This document shows positions 17,028 to 24,859 of a DNA stretch of 64,000 nt, piece after piece. Both the position numbers and the translations under genes were made by a program. Each line of letters opens with the position of its first letter. The first letter of the stretch is position 1. A model generated the notes under the pieces. The model was not told the origin of the DNA, made no database searches, and worked only from the letters and a program-made list of their open reading frames with translations. Origin of the DNA: Streptomyces tubercidicus (GTDB taxonomy: Bacteria; Actinomycetota; Actinomycetes; Streptomycetales; Streptomycetaceae); assembly GCF_027497495.1 (NCBI RefSeq), contig NZ_CP114205.1, positions 5,146,001 to 5,210,000 of the forward strand. Direction: 5' to 3'.

Positions 17028-17894
17028 TTACTGTGCCCGGACGCGCCGGTGTGCCGGGATGGCCGAGAGTGCCGACCGGCGGGAGAAGGTCCTGGTCTGG
17101 CTGTGACACGAGGGGCACAGGTAGCGCAGGTTCGCCAGCCGGTTGTCCAGCCGGTCACCGTTGATGTGGTCGATCTCCAGGACGAGCCGCCTGCCCTGCC
17201 AGGTGTCCCCGAGGCCGCACTCCGCGCACTGCCGGGGAATGTTCTTCTCATCGAGGGCGCGGCGTAAGAACGTTGTCTTCTCGCGTCGGGAACCAGGCTC
17301 GCTTCGCCGCAGGATGGCGTCGGCGGACCTGCGGGCCGGGGAAGGGCGCCCACGTCTGTGGCCCCGACCTGTGAAGTGCTCGGTCGACAGGCCGTATGTC
17401 TCGATGCTGCGTTTCAGTGCTCTTCGCGACGTGCTGTTGTCGGCCAGGGCGAGGCGGGCGAGGACTCCGGCGAGACTCTGTGAGGAGGCCACGGCCCTTT
17501 CCAGATCTTCGCGAGGAAGCAGGGAGGAGCCAAGCCCGCGCTGGGCGAAGTGGGAGGTGTCGATGCCGAATTGATCCAGCTTCCTGCGGAGGTGGGTGTA
17601 CGCGCTGTCGTACGGCGGTACCTCCATGTACGCCATCATTTCCCGGATGCTGTGGGACTGCGCGGCGGCTTCTTTGAGCAGTGCCTCGGTGTATGAACGG
17701 TGTCGGCGTCGGGGGAGCGGTTCGTCGGCGAAATGCGTGGTGTCGATGCCGTAGTGGCGCAGCCGGTCGCGTAGGTATCTGCGCGGACCGCTGCCCATGG
17801 GCGCCCCGAGCCGACGCAGCATGTCGACCAGGCTGGTGGAGGCAGCGGCTGTACGGGTCAGCACGTCGCGGGTGTAGGTGAGGTGCCGGGCCAT
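17028..17894 (-). CDS. HNH endonuclease with repeated GIDTxHF modules
   Basis: The 288-aa protein ends in an HNH nuclease fold with zinc-binding cysteines: CAECG, LEIDHINGDRLDNRLANLRYLCPSCHSQT. The N-terminal 190 residues hold at least three related ~55-residue helical modules, each ending in a (I/L)(D/S)TxHF signature (YGIDTTHF, FGIDTSHF, YGLSTEHF). Such modules probably bind DNA, as in mobile HNH proteins. The gene starts 10 nt after the stop of a second HNH gene, so they form an operon. There is no phage or intron context, and the target is unknown. Confidence 0.8.
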   Translation of the reverse strand: MARHLTYTRDVLTRTAAASTSLVDMLRRLGAPMGSGPRRYLRDRLRHYGIDTTHFADEPLPRRRHRSYTEALLKEAAAQSHSIREMMAYMEVPPYDSAYTHLRRKLDQFGIDTSHFAQRGLGSSLLPREDLERAVASSQSLAGVLARLALADNSTSRRALKRSIETYGLSTEHFTGRGHRRGRPSPARRSADAILRRSEPGSRREKTTFLRRALDEKNIPRQCAECGLGDTWQGRRLVLEIDHINGDRLDNRLANLRYLCPSCHSQTRTFSRRSALSAIPAHRRVRAQ

Positions 17895-17904
17895 GGACAG
17901 GGCG

Positions 17905-18528
17905 TCACTTCAGCCGGGGCTTGCGGCCGCGGTAGGTGTCGGTCACCGCATGGCAATTGGGACACAGCAAGCGCAAGTTGGCTGGGCGGTTGTCCCACCA
18001 CTCACCATTGAGGTGATCGACTTCGAGGCGCAACGGCTTGCCGTTCCATTCCGCGCGCATGCCGCACATCGCACACCGCTCCGGAACTCCCCGGCGCAGC
18101 AGGTCCTTCTGCAGGCGCTCGCCTGGGGTGCGGCCGTCGGCCGGTGAGCCGAGAACCAGACGGTCGCGCTTGGTGCTCTTGGTATGTCTGCGGGGCGGGG
18201 CGGCGAAATGCGTGGTGTCGATGCCCAGTTCGGCAATGCGGCGGCCGATATGTGCTTGATTGCCGCCGACCGGGCTGATGCCGAGGCGGCGTACTACCTC
18301 GGCGATGCTGTGCGAGCAGGCCGCCAGCTCACGAAGCCGGGCCTCGGTGTGGCGTACGCCCGGGGGCGCGAAGTGCGCGGTGTCGACGCCCGCCTCCCGC
18401 ATCCTGGCGCGCAGGTAGCGTCTGCTGCCCGGCGTCGGTGTCCCGCCGAACCATCGCACGGCATCGTCGAACGCCCTGGTGGCGCGCGCGGCCTCCGCGA
18501 GCCGCTCGGGCGTGTACTTGACCGGCAT
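17905..18528 (-). CDS. HNH endonuclease, paralogue of the downstream gene
   Basis: The 207-aa protein has two N-terminal modules ending AGVDTAHF and LGIDTTHF, and a C-terminal HNH domain with CAMCG, LEVDHLNGEWWDNRPANLRLLCPNCHAVT. The start at ATG 18528 follows GGGGGAGAAGC; the frame stays open far upstream but without coding features. It shares its domain order with the downstream gene but has one module fewer, so the pair arose by duplication. Confidence 0.8.
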   Translation of the reverse strand: MPVKYTPERLAEAARATRAFDDAVRWFGGTPTPGSRRYLRARMREAGVDTAHFAPPGVRHTEARLRELAACSHSIAEVVRRLGISPVGGNQAHIGRRIAELGIDTTHFAAPPRRHTKSTKRDRLVLGSPADGRTPGERLQKDLLRRGVPERCAMCGMRAEWNGKPLRLEVDHLNGEWWDNRPANLRLLCPNCHAVTDTYRGRKPRLK

Positions 18529-18627
18529 GCTTCTCCCCCGTCCCGCGCACCAGGCCCACCCCCGCGCGCCTCTCGAACGGAACAACGATCGAACGCGGGA
18601 TCGGTTACGGCGGGTGGCGGAGAAGAG

Positions 18628-18666
18628 GGAAGGGGCCCCGGGGAACGATTCCCCGGGGCCCCTTCC
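18628..18666. terminator. Strong terminator after the MFS gene
   Basis: An 18-bp perfect stem (18628-18645 with 18649-18666) closes a 3-nt loop, cga. It starts 18 nt beyond the MFS gene stop and separates it from the HNH operon. Confidence 0.87.
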
Positions 18667-18683
18667 GTGTGAGGGAGGGCAGG

Positions 18684-20222
18684 TCAGAAGCGTGGTTCCG
18701 GTGTCTGGGCCTCGATGAGTTCGACGGCTTCTGCCTTGGTGGCTACCGAGGGTGGGGAGCCTTCGAGGGGCTGTTGGGCGGTTTCCTTCATGCAGGCGAC
18801 GGCGATGAGGCCGACGAGGGCGGCGCCCATCGTGTAGTAGGCGGGGACCATGACGTTTCCGTGGAAGGCGTCCATGAGGGCGGTGATCACCAGGGGGGTG
18901 GTGCCGCCGAAGAGGGAGACCGCCAGGTTGTAGCCGATGGAGAGGGAGCCGTAGCGGACGTTGGTGGGGAAGAGGGCGGGGAGGGCGGCGGACATGGTGC
19001 CCAGCAGGCAGACCAGGGAGAGGCCGAGGAGGGCCATGCCGGCGCAGACCGCGGGGATGCTGCCCTGCTTGACGAGGAGGAAGGCCGGGATGGCGGTGAC
19101 GAAGAAGCCGAGCATGCCCGCCATCAGGAGTGGCTTGCGGCCGTAGCGGTCGTTCAGTTTGCCGACGGTGCTGATGACACACATCAGGGCGATCATGGTG
19201 CCGAGAAGGATCAGCAGGCCGTGGGACTCCTCGTAGTGGAGGGTGTCCGTCAGGTACGTCGGCATGTACGACAGCAGCATGTAGTCGGTGATGTTGTACG
19301 CGCCGACCAGGGCGATGCAGAGAATGAGGGTGGGCCACTGCTGGGAGAAGATCTCGCTGATCTTCTTCTTGGGGGCGTTCTCGGAGAGGTGGGAGAACTC
19401 GGCCTCGGTCTCGACGACCGAACCGGAGGCGCCGTGGGTCTGCGCGGCCTCGAACTTCTGGAAGGCCGGGGTCTCGTCGAGTTTGACCCGGAGGTAGAGA
19501 CCCACCAGGCCGAGGGGGCCGGCGATCAGGAACGGCAGGCGCCAGCCCCAGCTGTTCATCGCGTCGTCGCCCACGGTGGTGTTGAGCAGCAGCACGATGC
19601 CGGCGGCGCCGGTGTAGCCGATGAGGGTGCCCATCTCCAGGAAGCTGCCGTAGAAACCGCGCTTCTTGTCGGGGGCGTACTCGGCGATGAAGGTGGAGGC
19701 GCCGCCGTACTCACCGCCCGTGGAGAAGCCCTGGACGAGGCGGAAGAAGATGAGCAGGACGGGCGACCAGAAGCCGATGGCGGCGTAGGACGGGATCAGG
19801 CCGATGCAGAAGGTGCCCAGCGCCATCATGATCATGGTGAAGGCGAGGACCTTCTTGCGGCCGATACGGTCGCCGAGAGGGCCGAAGTAGGCGCCGCCCA
19901 GGGGGCGTACGAGGAACGCCACCGCGAAGGTGGCGAACGACGACAGCAGCTTGGTGGTGTCGCTGCCGCCGGGGAAGAACACGTTGCCGATGGTGACCGC
20001 GAGATAGCTGTAGATCCCGAAGTCGAACCATTCCATGGCGTTACCGAGCGCGGCGGCCTTCACGGCCCGTTTGACGACCCGCTCGTCGGTGACGGTGATA
20101 TCGGTGCGCCGCAGTTTGGGGTTCTTGCGCCGGGCGACGGCACGGAAGAGCACCCGGTGGCGCTTGAGCGCTTCCCGGTCCTGCTCGGGAACGGCGTCGG
20201 CTTCGGTGCTGCCGGTCGGCAC
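18684..20222 (-). CDS. MFS transporter, metabolite:H+ symporter type (ProP-like)
   Basis: The 512-aa permease has twelve helices. Family signs are GNAMEWFDFGIYSYLA at the first helix, the loop GDRIGRKKVL, and RLVQGFSTGGEYGGA in helix 4-5. This is the MHS family, which includes the osmolyte carrier ProP and dicarboxylate carriers. The start is set at GTG 20222, which is preceded by GAGAGGA; the frame is open to 20318 without a better site. The C-terminal tail is hydrophilic. The substrate is unknown; proline/betaine or an organic acid are the likely candidates. Confidence 0.88.
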   Translation of the reverse strand: MPTGSTEADAVPEQDREALKRHRVLFRAVARRKNPKLRRTDITVTDERVVKRAVKAAALGNAMEWFDFGIYSYLAVTIGNVFFPGGSDTTKLLSSFATFAVAFLVRPLGGAYFGPLGDRIGRKKVLAFTMIMMALGTFCIGLIPSYAAIGFWSPVLLIFFRLVQGFSTGGEYGGASTFIAEYAPDKKRGFYGSFLEMGTLIGYTGAAGIVLLLNTTVGDDAMNSWGWRLPFLIAGPLGLVGLYLRVKLDETPAFQKFEAAQTHGASGSVVETEAEFSHLSENAPKKKISEIFSQQWPTLILCIALVGAYNITDYMLLSYMPTYLTDTLHYEESHGLLILLGTMIALMCVISTVGKLNDRYGRKPLLMAGMLGFFVTAIPAFLLVKQGSIPAVCAGMALLGLSLVCLLGTMSAALPALFPTNVRYGSLSIGYNLAVSLFGGTTPLVITALMDAFHGNVMVPAYYTMGAALVGLIAVACMKETAQQPLEGSPPSVATKAEAVELIEAQTPEPRF

Positions 20223-20582
20223 GAGGCGGTCCTCTCGGTCGGTCAGCGCGGGGTGCGCGGTGGGATACGACAGGTGCGCCTGCGCAGTGGAGCGCGGATC
20301 AAACCACTCTGGCGGCATGAATTGTCGTACGTCACGCGCGGCTGGGCCGTTCGGAGCGGAAAGGGCGGGGGAGGGGCAGGGAAGGGGCGGGATGTGACAG
20401 GGTCACGGCCGGGATGCGCCAGGGGGCGGCGGGCCTTGTTACAGGACTGGTACACAGCCGAGCGGTCACCGCAGCGTTCAGGCAATCAGCCTGTGTCGCG
20501 GGGACGGGAGAGTGGCAGCGCCGGGCGCGGCATTCGTGTTTGCTGTGGGGGTACGGGGCGTCGTCCCCGGGAGGAGAGCGTG
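20223..20582. other. Intergenic region between divergent MFS and secreted-protein genes
   Basis: About 360 bases with no supported gene. It should hold two divergent promoters. The stretch 20285-20335 is the least GC-rich part. A tgtgacagggtcac inverted repeat at about 20394-20407 is a possible operator. Confidence 0.4.
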
Positions 20583-21089
20583 ATGACGGACCGCGAAGGG
20601 GCCCGCTGGGTTCGGGGGCGTACCGCGCTGGCGGCCTTTGTCGTGGTGACGGCGCTGGCGGCCGGCGGGGTGTGGGTCGGGCAGGCGTCGAAACCCGCGT
20701 CGGCCGTGGATGCCGCGCCGAAGACGTCGGCCGTACAGGAAGTCAAGGACGACGGCGAGCCGTCCGACGGGCTGCCCGGGGTCCGGGACTGCGGACGCGG
20801 CAAGCCGCAGATCAAACCCCATGTCATCACGCTGACCTGCAACGATGCCGAGATGGTGGCGACCGCGATCAAGTGGAAGCTCTACGGTCCGCGGGAGGCG
20901 CTGGGGCACGGCGTGGTGCAGGTGGAGAAGTCCGATTCCGGGCTGGGGGCGGAGGCCGGGTTCCCGGCCACCTTCCGGCTGCTCGACCCGAAGCGGGTCG
21001 GCGGGGCGGTGGCCTTCACCGGCCTGGAGGTGACGTACGAGGGCTCGACGCCGCTCGGTGACACGACGGAGATGTACACCCTCGCGTGA
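20583..21089 (+). CDS. Secreted or membrane-anchored protein of unknown function
   Basis: The 168-aa protein has a signal-anchor helix (TALAAFVVVTALAAGGVWV, about 13-31). The extracellular part contains a Cys pair (VRDCGRGKPQIKPHVITLTCND) that likely forms a disulfide, and a beta-rich end. This layout resembles small secreted Streptomyces proteins that give a structural colour to the wall, but I do not recognise the family. GGGAGGAGAG precedes the ATG. Its stop overlaps the start of the histidine kinase gene, so the two are co-expressed; it might be the sensor's partner. Confidence 0.75.
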   Translation: MTDREGARWVRGRTALAAFVVVTALAAGGVWVGQASKPASAVDAAPKTSAVQEVKDDGEPSDGLPGVRDCGRGKPQIKPHVITLTCNDAEMVATAIKWKLYGPREALGHGVVQVEKSDSGLGAEAGFPATFRLLDPKRVGGAVAFTGLEVTYEGSTPLGDTTEMYTLA

Positions 21090-22372
21090 TGGGTATTCGA
21101 GGCCGGATCGCGCTGGCCATTTCCTGTATGACCGCGCTGGCCGTGGTGGTGCTCGGGTTTGCCGTGCACCACATAGCGGATGCGGAGCGGGAGCGGTCGG
21201 CGCGCGCGTATCAGGACGACCGGCTGAGTGCGGCGCTGCAGATCTACGAGCGCGACGGCACCCGGGCGCTGGGGGCGCAGCTGGACGACGCGGCCCTGCC
21301 GTCGCCGTTGCGGGAGGCGGTGTTCCGGAACCAGTCGGGGACGTATGTCAGCGGCGGTGAGGATCCGCGGGTGTGGGCGGCGACCGGGGTCGGCGGCGGC
21401 GACGGGAGCCCGCCGTCGCGGTCACTGTCGGTGTCGGCGCCGTATCCGGATGACGATCCGGCGCAGCTGGCGCTGGACCGGGCGCTGCTGATCGCCGGGT
21501 GCGGCACGGTCACGCTGATGGCGGGGGTGTCGTGGTTCGTGGCGCAGCGGCTGTCGCGGCGGCTGCGGCTGAGCGCGGCGGCGGCGCGGCGGATCGCGGC
21601 GGGTGCGGCGCCGGACGCGGACGCGCTGGCGAGCAACGGAAGGGACGAGGTGGCCGAGTTGGGCCGCAGTGTGCACCACATGGCGACGTCGCTGGCGGCG
21701 CGGGTGGAGGCGGAGCGGGAGTTCACCGCGGATGTGGCGCATGAGCTGCGGACGCCGGTGGCCGGGCTGGTGGCGGCGGCGGAGCTGTTGCCGCAGCCGC
21801 GGGCGGTGGAGCTGGTCCGGGACCGGGCGCAGGCGATGCGGCGGCTGGTGGAGGACCTGCTGGAGGTGTCGCGGCTGGACGCGGGCGTGGAGCGGGCGGA
21901 TCTGGACGCCTGTGAGCTGCCGTCGCTGGTGCGCGGGATCGTGCAGCGGGCGGCGCGGCAGCGTGGGGTGGACGACGGGGCGGACGAGGTGGCGGTGACC
22001 GTGGAGGGGGAGCCGCGGATCGTGGAGACGGACCGGCGGCGGGTGGAGCGGGTGCTGGTGAACCTGCTGGCCAACGCGGCCAAGCACGGCAAGCCGCCGA
22101 TCGAGGTGGTGGTGGCCGGTGCGCGGATCGTGGTGCGCGATCACGGTCCGGGCTATCCGGCGGAGCTGTGCGCCGAGGGGCCGCGGCGGTTCCGTACGGC
22201 CGCACCGGAGCGGGGGACCGGGCACGGCCTGGGCCTGACGATCGCGGCCGGCCAGGCGCAGGTGCTGGGCGCCCGCCTGGACTTCGGCGCCACCGAGGAG
22301 GGCGGCGCCGAGGCCGTATTGGAGCTGCCGGAGCCCGCGGCGGCGGAGGCTTCGGAGGGGGCTTGCCCTTAG
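21086..22372 (+). CDS. Sensor histidine kinase (orphan)
   Basis: The 428-aa membrane kinase starts at GTG 21086 or ATG 21089, both overlapping the previous stop. One helix near residues 8-28 and a second near 130-150 bracket an extracellular domain of about 100 residues. A HAMP-like linker, the H-box ADVAHELRTPVAG (His about 218), the N-box LLANAAKHG (about 327) and the G-box HGLGLTIA follow. The ATP lid looks short. No response regulator gene is adjacent, which is unusual for this type. Confidence 0.88.
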   Translation: MMGIRGRIALAISCMTALAVVVLGFAVHHIADAERERSARAYQDDRLSAALQIYERDGTRALGAQLDDAALPSPLREAVFRNQSGTYVSGGEDPRVWAATGVGGGDGSPPSRSLSVSAPYPDDDPAQLALDRALLIAGCGTVTLMAGVSWFVAQRLSRRLRLSAAAARRIAAGAAPDADALASNGRDEVAELGRSVHHMATSLAARVEAEREFTADVAHELRTPVAGLVAAAELLPQPRAVELVRDRAQAMRRLVEDLLEVSRLDAGVERADLDACELPSLVRGIVQRAARQRGVDDGADEVAVTVEGEPRIVETDRRRVERVLVNLLANAAKHGKPPIEVVVAGARIVVRDHGPGYPAELCAEGPRRFRTAAPERGTGHGLGLTIAAGQAQVLGARLDFGATEEGGAEAVLELPEPAAAEASEGACP

Positions 22373-22712
22373 GGGGTGTCTCCAGGAGGCGGCCCCTTGG
22401 GGGTGCCGTCTGTCCGGGGGAGCCCTAGGGAGGGGGCGAACGCATCCCGTAGGGGGTGCGCGGGCCCCCTCGGGGCCTCAACGCGGGGGTGAGGGGCGGG
22501 TATTCCTGGGGGACCGTGGCCGTGGCCGTGGCCGTGGCCGAGGCCAGGGCACAGGGGCCGGGGCCGGGCCGGGGCACAGGGGCCGGGGCCGGGCCGACCC
22601 GGGCCGGCTGCCGAGGCTCCGGGCTCCTGGTGGCCGGCCTCCCGGGCTCGGCGTGCCGTGGCCCTGGGGGCTCCGCGTGCCGTGGCCCTGGTGCCCCGGC
22701 CCCCCGGACTCG
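22373..22712. repeat. Low-complexity GC-rich stretch with short direct repeats
   Basis: About 340 bases, without a gene. It contains runs of the hexamer ccgtgg/ggccgt (22515-22545), repeats of ggggccggggccggg (22557-22605) and repeats of a ccctgggggctccgcgtgccgtgg-like unit (22655-22700). It separates convergent genes and may act in transcription termination. Confidence 0.55.
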
Positions 22713-23180
22713 TTAAAGCCCCAGGTCCTTGATGATCTTGGCGACGTGGCCGGTGGCCTTGACGTTGTAGAGGGCGCGTTCGACCTTGCCGTCCTCGTCG
22801 AGGATGACGGTGGAGCGGATGACGCCGGTGACGGTCTTGCCGTAGAGCTTCTTCTCGCCGAAGGCGCCGTAGGCCGTCAGGACCTCCTTGTCGGGGTCGC
22901 CGAGGAGGGTGACCTTCAGCTCCTCCTTCTCCCGGAACTTGGCGAGCTTCTCCGGCTTGTCGGGGGAGATGCCGATGACGTCGTAGCCGTGGCCGGCCAG
23001 GAAGTCGAGGCTGTCGGTGAAGTCGCAGGCCTGCTTGGTGCAGCCGGGGGTCAGGGCGGCCGGGTAGAAGTAGACGATGACCTTGCGGCCCTTGTGGTCG
23101 GCGAGCGAGACCTGCTTGCCGTCCGCGTCGGGCAGGGTGAAGGCGGGGGCGGTGTCGCCGGGCTGCAGTCGCTCGCTCAT
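22713..23180 (-). CDS. bcp: Thioredoxin-dependent peroxiredoxin Bcp
   Basis: The 155-aa cytoplasmic peroxidase reduces hydroperoxides. The peroxidatic cysteine is in YFYPAALTPGCTKQACDFTD (Cys47); a second Cys five residues later (Cys52) is the resolving residue of the atypical 2-Cys type. The usual YPxxxTPGC motif is present, with Ala-Ala in place of Lys-Ala. AAGGAGAGCC precedes the ATG, so the start is firm. Genes on both sides point away or converge, so it is a single-gene unit. Confidence 0.93.
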   Translation of the reverse strand: MSERLQPGDTAPAFTLPDADGKQVSLADHKGRKVIVYFYPAALTPGCTKQACDFTDSLDFLAGHGYDVIGISPDKPEKLAKFREKEELKVTLLGDPDKEVLTAYGAFGEKKLYGKTVTGVIRSTVILDEDGKVERALYNVKATGHVAKIIKDLGL

Positions 23181-23404
23181 GGCTCTCCTTAGCGTGGATC
23201 CGTACGCCCCGACATTAGCCAGCTGGAGCACGGAACGGTGCCGGGGGCGTCTCAGGGGCGCGAAACGGGGGTGCTGTGGGGCGTGTGGGGTGCCGAGCTG
23301 ACAGACTGTCCATGACGAATCGGCAGTTAGTGGTGTGGCCGGTTCCGTACGGGGCCTCGTGCCCGGCCCCGTACGCATCGGCGCGAGACGACGGAGGCAG
23401 CGCG

Positions 23405-23722
23405 GTGGCGGAAGCCAGGACCCCGGCGCAGATCGAGGCGGACATCGTCCGCAGGCGGCAGGAGCTCGCCGTCACGCTCGACGAGATCGGTGTGCGGCTG
23501 CACCCGAAGACGATCATGGACGATACGAAGGCCAGGGCGGCGGCCGCCGTGGACCGTACGGCGGGGCGGGCCTATGTGGCCGCCAATCGCGCGGTGTCGG
23601 ATGTGCGGGCGCAGCTGGTGTCGGAGGACGGGGTGCCGCGGCTGGAGCGGATCATTCCGGTGGCGGTGATCGGGGTGGCCGTGGTGGGCCTGCTGACGCT
23701 GCGCGCCAGGCGGCGCTGCTAG
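23405..23722 (+). CDS. DUF3618 family membrane protein
   Basis: The 105-aa protein has the DUF3618 signature: RTPAQIEADIVRRRQELAVTLDEIGVRLHPKTI, a positively charged helical middle, and one C-terminal membrane helix (IIPVAVIGVAVVGLLTL). The start is set at GTG 23405, which follows GGAGGCAGCGCG; upstream in-frame starts exist but lie in the bcp promoter. In Streptomyces these genes occur next to bcp. Its role is unknown. Confidence 0.82.
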   Translation: MAEARTPAQIEADIVRRRQELAVTLDEIGVRLHPKTIMDDTKARAAAAVDRTAGRAYVAANRAVSDVRAQLVSEDGVPRLERIIPVAVIGVAVVGLLTLRARRRC

Positions 23723-23827
23723 GGCCGGTCCGGTGGACCATGGCCGGGGCCTGAGCGCCCGCCCCGGGCCGGGCCCGCTGCGGCCCGCGGTGCGTGCCGG
23801 GCGTCGTCGGGCAGGTACGGTCATGCC

Positions 23828-24178
23828 GTGAGCCCGAATAACACCAAGGACACCCACGACAAACTGCCGATCCGGATGCTGCACGACCGTGTGCTGGTCC
23901 GGACGGACATCCCCGAGGGCGAGCGCCGCTCGACCGGGGGCATCGTCATTCCCGCGACCGCGGCCGTCGGCCGTCGCCTGGCCTGGGCCGAGGTGGTCGC
24001 GGTCGGGCAGAACGTGCGGACCGTCGAGGTCGGGGACCGGGTGCTGTACGACCCGGAGGACCGGGCCGAGGTCGAGGTGCGCGGGGTGGCGTATGTGCTG
24101 ATGCGGGAGCGCGATCTGCATGCGGTGGCCGCGGAGCGGCTGGAGGGCGCGGAGGACTCGACCGGGCTCTATCTGTAG
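23828..24178 (+). CDS. GroES-like co-chaperonin family protein
   Basis: The 116-aa protein has the GroES fold: PIRMLHDRVLVR near the start, an STGGIVIPATA mobile-loop-like segment, AEVVAVGQNVRTVEVGDRVLYDPED and YVLMRERDLHAVA. It is longer than GroES, with an extra C-terminal tail, and no groEL is adjacent. The GTG start is 7 nt after TACGGT (23816-23821), so the transcript is probably leaderless. A specialised paralogue of GroES is the likely explanation. Confidence 0.82.
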   Translation: MSPNNTKDTHDKLPIRMLHDRVLVRTDIPEGERRSTGGIVIPATAAVGRRLAWAEVVAVGQNVRTVEVGDRVLYDPEDRAEVEVRGVAYVLMRERDLHAVAAERLEGAEDSTGLYL

Positions 24179-24258
24179 CCCGCGGTCCCGTGGTCCCGAA
24201 TCTGTAGCCCGCGGCCGCGTTGTCCCGAATCTGTCGCCCGCGGCCGTAGTCCCGAGCC
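24173..24258. repeat. Three imperfect ~31-bp direct repeats
   Basis: The unit ctgtagcccgcgg...tcccgaat recurs three times with small changes, starting at the stop codon of the GroES-like gene. It has no coding sign and no obvious stem; it may be a replication-slippage product. Confidence 0.6.
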
Positions 24259-24368
24259 CCGTACTTCCTTGTCCTCCATAGCTTTTGACCGCCCCCGCCA
24301 GGGGGTTCTTTGCGGGCGGTGACCTCGGTCACTGCCCGTTCCGCTTGCCCTTGCTAGCCTTGGGGCAT

Positions 24369-24410
24369 ACCCGACGAGACGCGCCGTACCGGGTCAGGAC
24401 AAGACGACGC
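24369..24410 (+). promoter_or_regulatory. Guanidine-III riboswitch
   Basis: The sequence matches the guanidine-III (ykkC-III) aptamer closely: a CCGACGAG start, GCGCCGTACC, then GGGTCAGGACAAGACG and a closing CGC. Both parts that form the pseudoknot are present. It lies 34 nt before the SMR exporter gene, whose ribosome site GGAGG (24432-24436) would be released when guanidine binds. Riboswitch type and position agree with this role. Confidence 0.88.
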
Positions 24411-24443
24411 ACCCCTGTTGAAGCTCTTCGCGGAGGTGTCGTC

Positions 24444-24764
24444 ATGGCCTGGATATTGCTGGTGGTCGCCGGTCTGCTGGAGGTCGGCTGGTCGGTCGGG
24501 ATGAAGTTCACCGACGGCTTCACCCGGCTGTGGCCCAGTGTGTTCACCGGCGCGGGCATCGTCGTCAGCATGCTGCTGCTCTCGTACGCGGCCCGGACCC
24601 TGCCGATCGGTACGGCCTATGGCGTGTGGGTGGGCATTGGCGCGGCCGGGGCGGCGGTGGTCGGCATGCTGGCGCTCGGCGAGCCCGCGAGCGCGGCCCG
24701 GATCTTCTTCATCGTGCTGCTGCTCGTCGCAGTGGTCGGGCTCAAGGCGACGTCGGGGCACTGA
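24444..24764 (+). CDS. gdx: SMR-family guanidinium exporter (SugE/Gdx)
   Basis: The 106-aa, four-helix small multidrug resistance protein exports guanidinium in exchange for protons. Glu13 in LLEVGWSVGMKF is the essential membrane carboxylate, and the Gly-rich helix YGVWVGIGAAGAAVVGM is typical. The Lys in SVGMKFTDG is typical of the Gdx subgroup rather than EmrE-like drug pumps. The guanidine riboswitch directly upstream supports this substrate. A ribosome site GCGGAGG precedes the ATG. Confidence 0.92.
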   Translation: MAWILLVVAGLLEVGWSVGMKFTDGFTRLWPSVFTGAGIVVSMLLLSYAARTLPIGTAYGVWVGIGAAGAAVVGMLALGEPASAARIFFIVLLLVAVVGLKATSGH

Positions 24765-24859
24765 GCCCGCCGCCCCCGTAGGGACCCGGCCTCCGTACGC
24801 CCCCGCCACCAGCCACCCCTTACGGCCCCGCCGCTAGCCATCCCCGACGGCGCGCCCCG

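Noticed and set aside
18669..20582. Long plus-strand open frame upstream of the 20583 gene
   Set aside because: It is antisense to the MFS transporter; only the part from 20583 has a ribosome site, a signal-anchor helix and normal composition.
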